Below are positions 62,846-64,000 of a stretch of DNA of 64,000 nucleotides, in pieces. The DNA lies in NCBI GenBank assembly GCA_012798135.1, contig JAAZNU010000036.1:14865-78864 (forward strand), written 5' to 3'. Within the stretch, counting starts at the first letter, position 1. Every line of letters begins with the position of its first letter. The notes below the pieces were generated by a model. It saw only the letters and a list, made by a program, of their open reading frames with translations, searched no databases and had not been told where the DNA came from. Made by a program: the position numbers and the translations under genes. Source of the stretch: Veillonellaceae bacterium. Its GTDB lineage: Bacteria; Bacillota_C; Negativicutes; UBA1444.

Positions 62846-64000
62846 ATGCCAATGATGACCGGAGCCCAGTATGAAGAGAGCTTGCGCAAGATGAACTTCA
62901 AAGTCTATCTGCAGGGCGAGCGGGTGGAAAATCCCGTCGACCATCCGATTATCCGTCCGTCGATGAATTCGGTCAAAGTTACCTACGAACTGGCGGAACT
63001 GCCGGAGTATGAAGACCTGATGACGGCGACGTCCCATCTCACCGGTAAAAAGATCAACCGGTTCTGCCATCTGCACCAGAGCACCGAGGACTTGGTCAAA
63101 AAAGTGAAAATGCAGCGCCTGCTCGGCCAAAAAACCGGCGCCTGTTTCCAGCGCTGCGTCGGCATGGACGCGATCAACGCCGTGGACAGCGTGACCTTCG
63201 AAATGGACCAAAAATTGGGCACAACCTATCATGAGCGCTTCAACAAGTTTCTGAGCCGGATGCAGGAGGAAGACTGGACGGTGGACGGCGCCATGACCGA
63301 TCCCAAAGGGGATCGGGGTTTGGCTCCCCACGAGCAGGCCGACCCGGATCTGTTCGTGCATGTGGTCGAGAAACGCCCGGACGGCATCGTGGTGCGCGGC
63401 GCGAAATGCCATCAGACCGGCGCGCTCAATTCGCACTGGATCTTGATCATGCCGACCATCAGCATGACCAAAGACGATGCGGACTACGCCGTCTCATTCG
63501 TGGCCCCGGCCGACGCCGAAGGCATCTTCTACATCTACGGCCGCCAGTCCTGCGATACCCGCAAGCTTGAAGGCGGCGAAATCGATGTCGGCAACAAGAA
63601 ATTCGGCGGCCATGAAGCGTTGATGGTGTTCGACAACCTGTTCGTTCCCTGGGAAAACGTGTTCATGTGCGGCGAGGTGGAATTCAGCGGCGCGCTGGTG
63701 GAGCGCTTCGCCGGGTATCACCGTCAGAGCTACGGCGGCTGCAAGGCCGGCGTGGGCGATGTGCTGATCGGCGCGGCGGCGTTGGCGGCCGACTATAACG
63801 GCGCGGCCAAGGCATCCCACCTGAAAGACAAACTGATCGAAATGATCCATTTGAACGAGACGCTCTATTCGTCCGGCATCGCCTGCTCGGCCGAGGGAGC
63901 GCCGACCGCATCGGGCACCTATCTGATCGATCTGATGCTGGCCAATGTCTGCAAGCAGAACGTGACGCGATTCCCGTACGAAATCGCCCGGTTGGCCGAA
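62846..64000 (+). CDS. abfD: 4-hydroxybutyryl-CoA dehydratase (partial, 3' end outside window)
   Basis: Radical flavin/[4Fe-4S] enzyme that dehydrates 4-hydroxybutyryl-CoA to crotonyl-CoA in 4-aminobutyrate or succinate fermentation. 385 codons are present of about 490 expected. The cluster ligands known from Clostridium aminobutyricum (Cys99, Cys103, His292, Cys299) are all found: Cys100 and Cys104 in GACFQRCVG, His292 and Cys299 in YHRQSYGGCK. The flanking regions (VKMQRLLGQKTG, VDGAMTDPKGDRGLAP, YGRQSCDTRK) are those of the dehydratase rather than of 4-hydroxyphenylacetate monooxygenases. AAGGAGG before ATG 62846 fixes the start. CoA-transferase and dehydrogenase partners may follow beyond the edge. 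Confidence 0.95.
   Translation, partial: MPMMTGAQYEESLRKMNFKVYLQGERVENPVDHPIIRPSMNSVKVTYELAELPEYEDLMTATSHLTGKKINRFCHLHQSTEDLVKKVKMQRLLGQKTGACFQRCVGMDAINAVDSVTFEMDQKLGTTYHERFNKFLSRMQEEDWTVDGAMTDPKGDRGLAPHEQADPDLFVHVVEKRPDGIVVRGAKCHQTGALNSHWILIMPTISMTKDDADYAVSFVAPADAEGIFYIYGRQSCDTRKLEGGEIDVGNKKFGGHEALMVFDNLFVPWENVFMCGEVEFSGALVERFAGYHRQSYGGCKAGVGDVLIGAAALAADYNGAAKASHLKDKLIEMIHLNETLYSSGIACSAEGAPTASGTYLIDLMLANVCKQNVTRFPYEIARLAE

Overview
The window is a chromosomal segment of about 64 kb from a motile, flagellated Firmicute. The order rpoA-rplQ-ecfA1-ecfA2-ecfT-truA-rplM-rpsI, a glmS ribozyme, a cdaA-cdaR-glmM locus and standard sigma-A promoters (TTGACA-17/18-TATAAT type) all fit that phylum. A MacA-like adaptor, a Spy/CpxP-like exported protein, a TRAP solute receptor and 4-hydroxybutyryl-CoA dehydratase make an anaerobic Negativicute (Sporomusa-like) the most likely source; this placement is inference. 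I saw no insertion sequence, prophage, CRISPR array, tRNA, rRNA or replication origin.

Layout. 1-4.9 kb: translation/transcription genes and an ECF vitamin transporter energy module. 5-8 kb: a secreted protein of unknown function, a monofunctional peptidoglycan transglycosylase, and a Memo-like/AMMECR1 pair. 8.1-16.2 kb: a complete argCJBDFGH operon with a candidate ARG box on its promoter, followed by ilvE with its own promoter inside the end of argH. 17.4-24.3 kb: cdaA, cdaR, an FAD dehydrogenase, glmM and ribozyme-controlled glmS, linking c-di-AMP to amino-sugar synthesis. 24.6-26.6 kb: a membrane polyferredoxin and a secreted serpin. 26.7-32.9 kb: a stress block of Hsp20, DnaK, a zinc-less J protein and ClpB. 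33-36 kb: DUF2156, YajQ, an HD phosphohydrolase and a hydroxypyruvate-isomerase-like protein.

36-38.5 kb (minus strand): an orphan TRAP receptor lipoprotein upstream of a LarA-family nickel-pincer racemase, with a perfect palindrome and a terminator-like hairpin in the upstream region. 38.9-45.6 kb: an EF-hand protein, two flagellin-linked glycosyltransferase genes (one a methyltransferase-GT4 fusion), flagellin, and an orphan response regulator. 45.9-54.8 kb: flgD, flgE, two tandem flgK paralogues, flgL, fliD and a FliT-like gene. 54.9-60.3 kb: a Spy-like protein, a histidine kinase/response regulator pair, and a MacA/MacB-permease pair that lacks its ATPase. 60.5-64 kb: a stand-alone glutamate-synthase-domain enzyme, an ASCH-like protein and the first 385 codons of 4-hydroxybutyryl-CoA dehydratase.

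The strongest unexpected signals are these. (1) An 11-bp-phased direct repeat with identical spacing to a CATAMT -10 lies before both the spy-like gene and macA, around the adjacent two-component genes, and so defines a small local envelope regulon. (2) Tandem FlgK paralogues, the second with eight cysteines. (3) A serpin whose reactive loop predicts a Lys-Ser scissile bond. (4) An orphan DctP-LarA operon with a GntR-type palindrome. (5) Long inverted repeats upstream of dnaK and between the orphan regulator and flgD.
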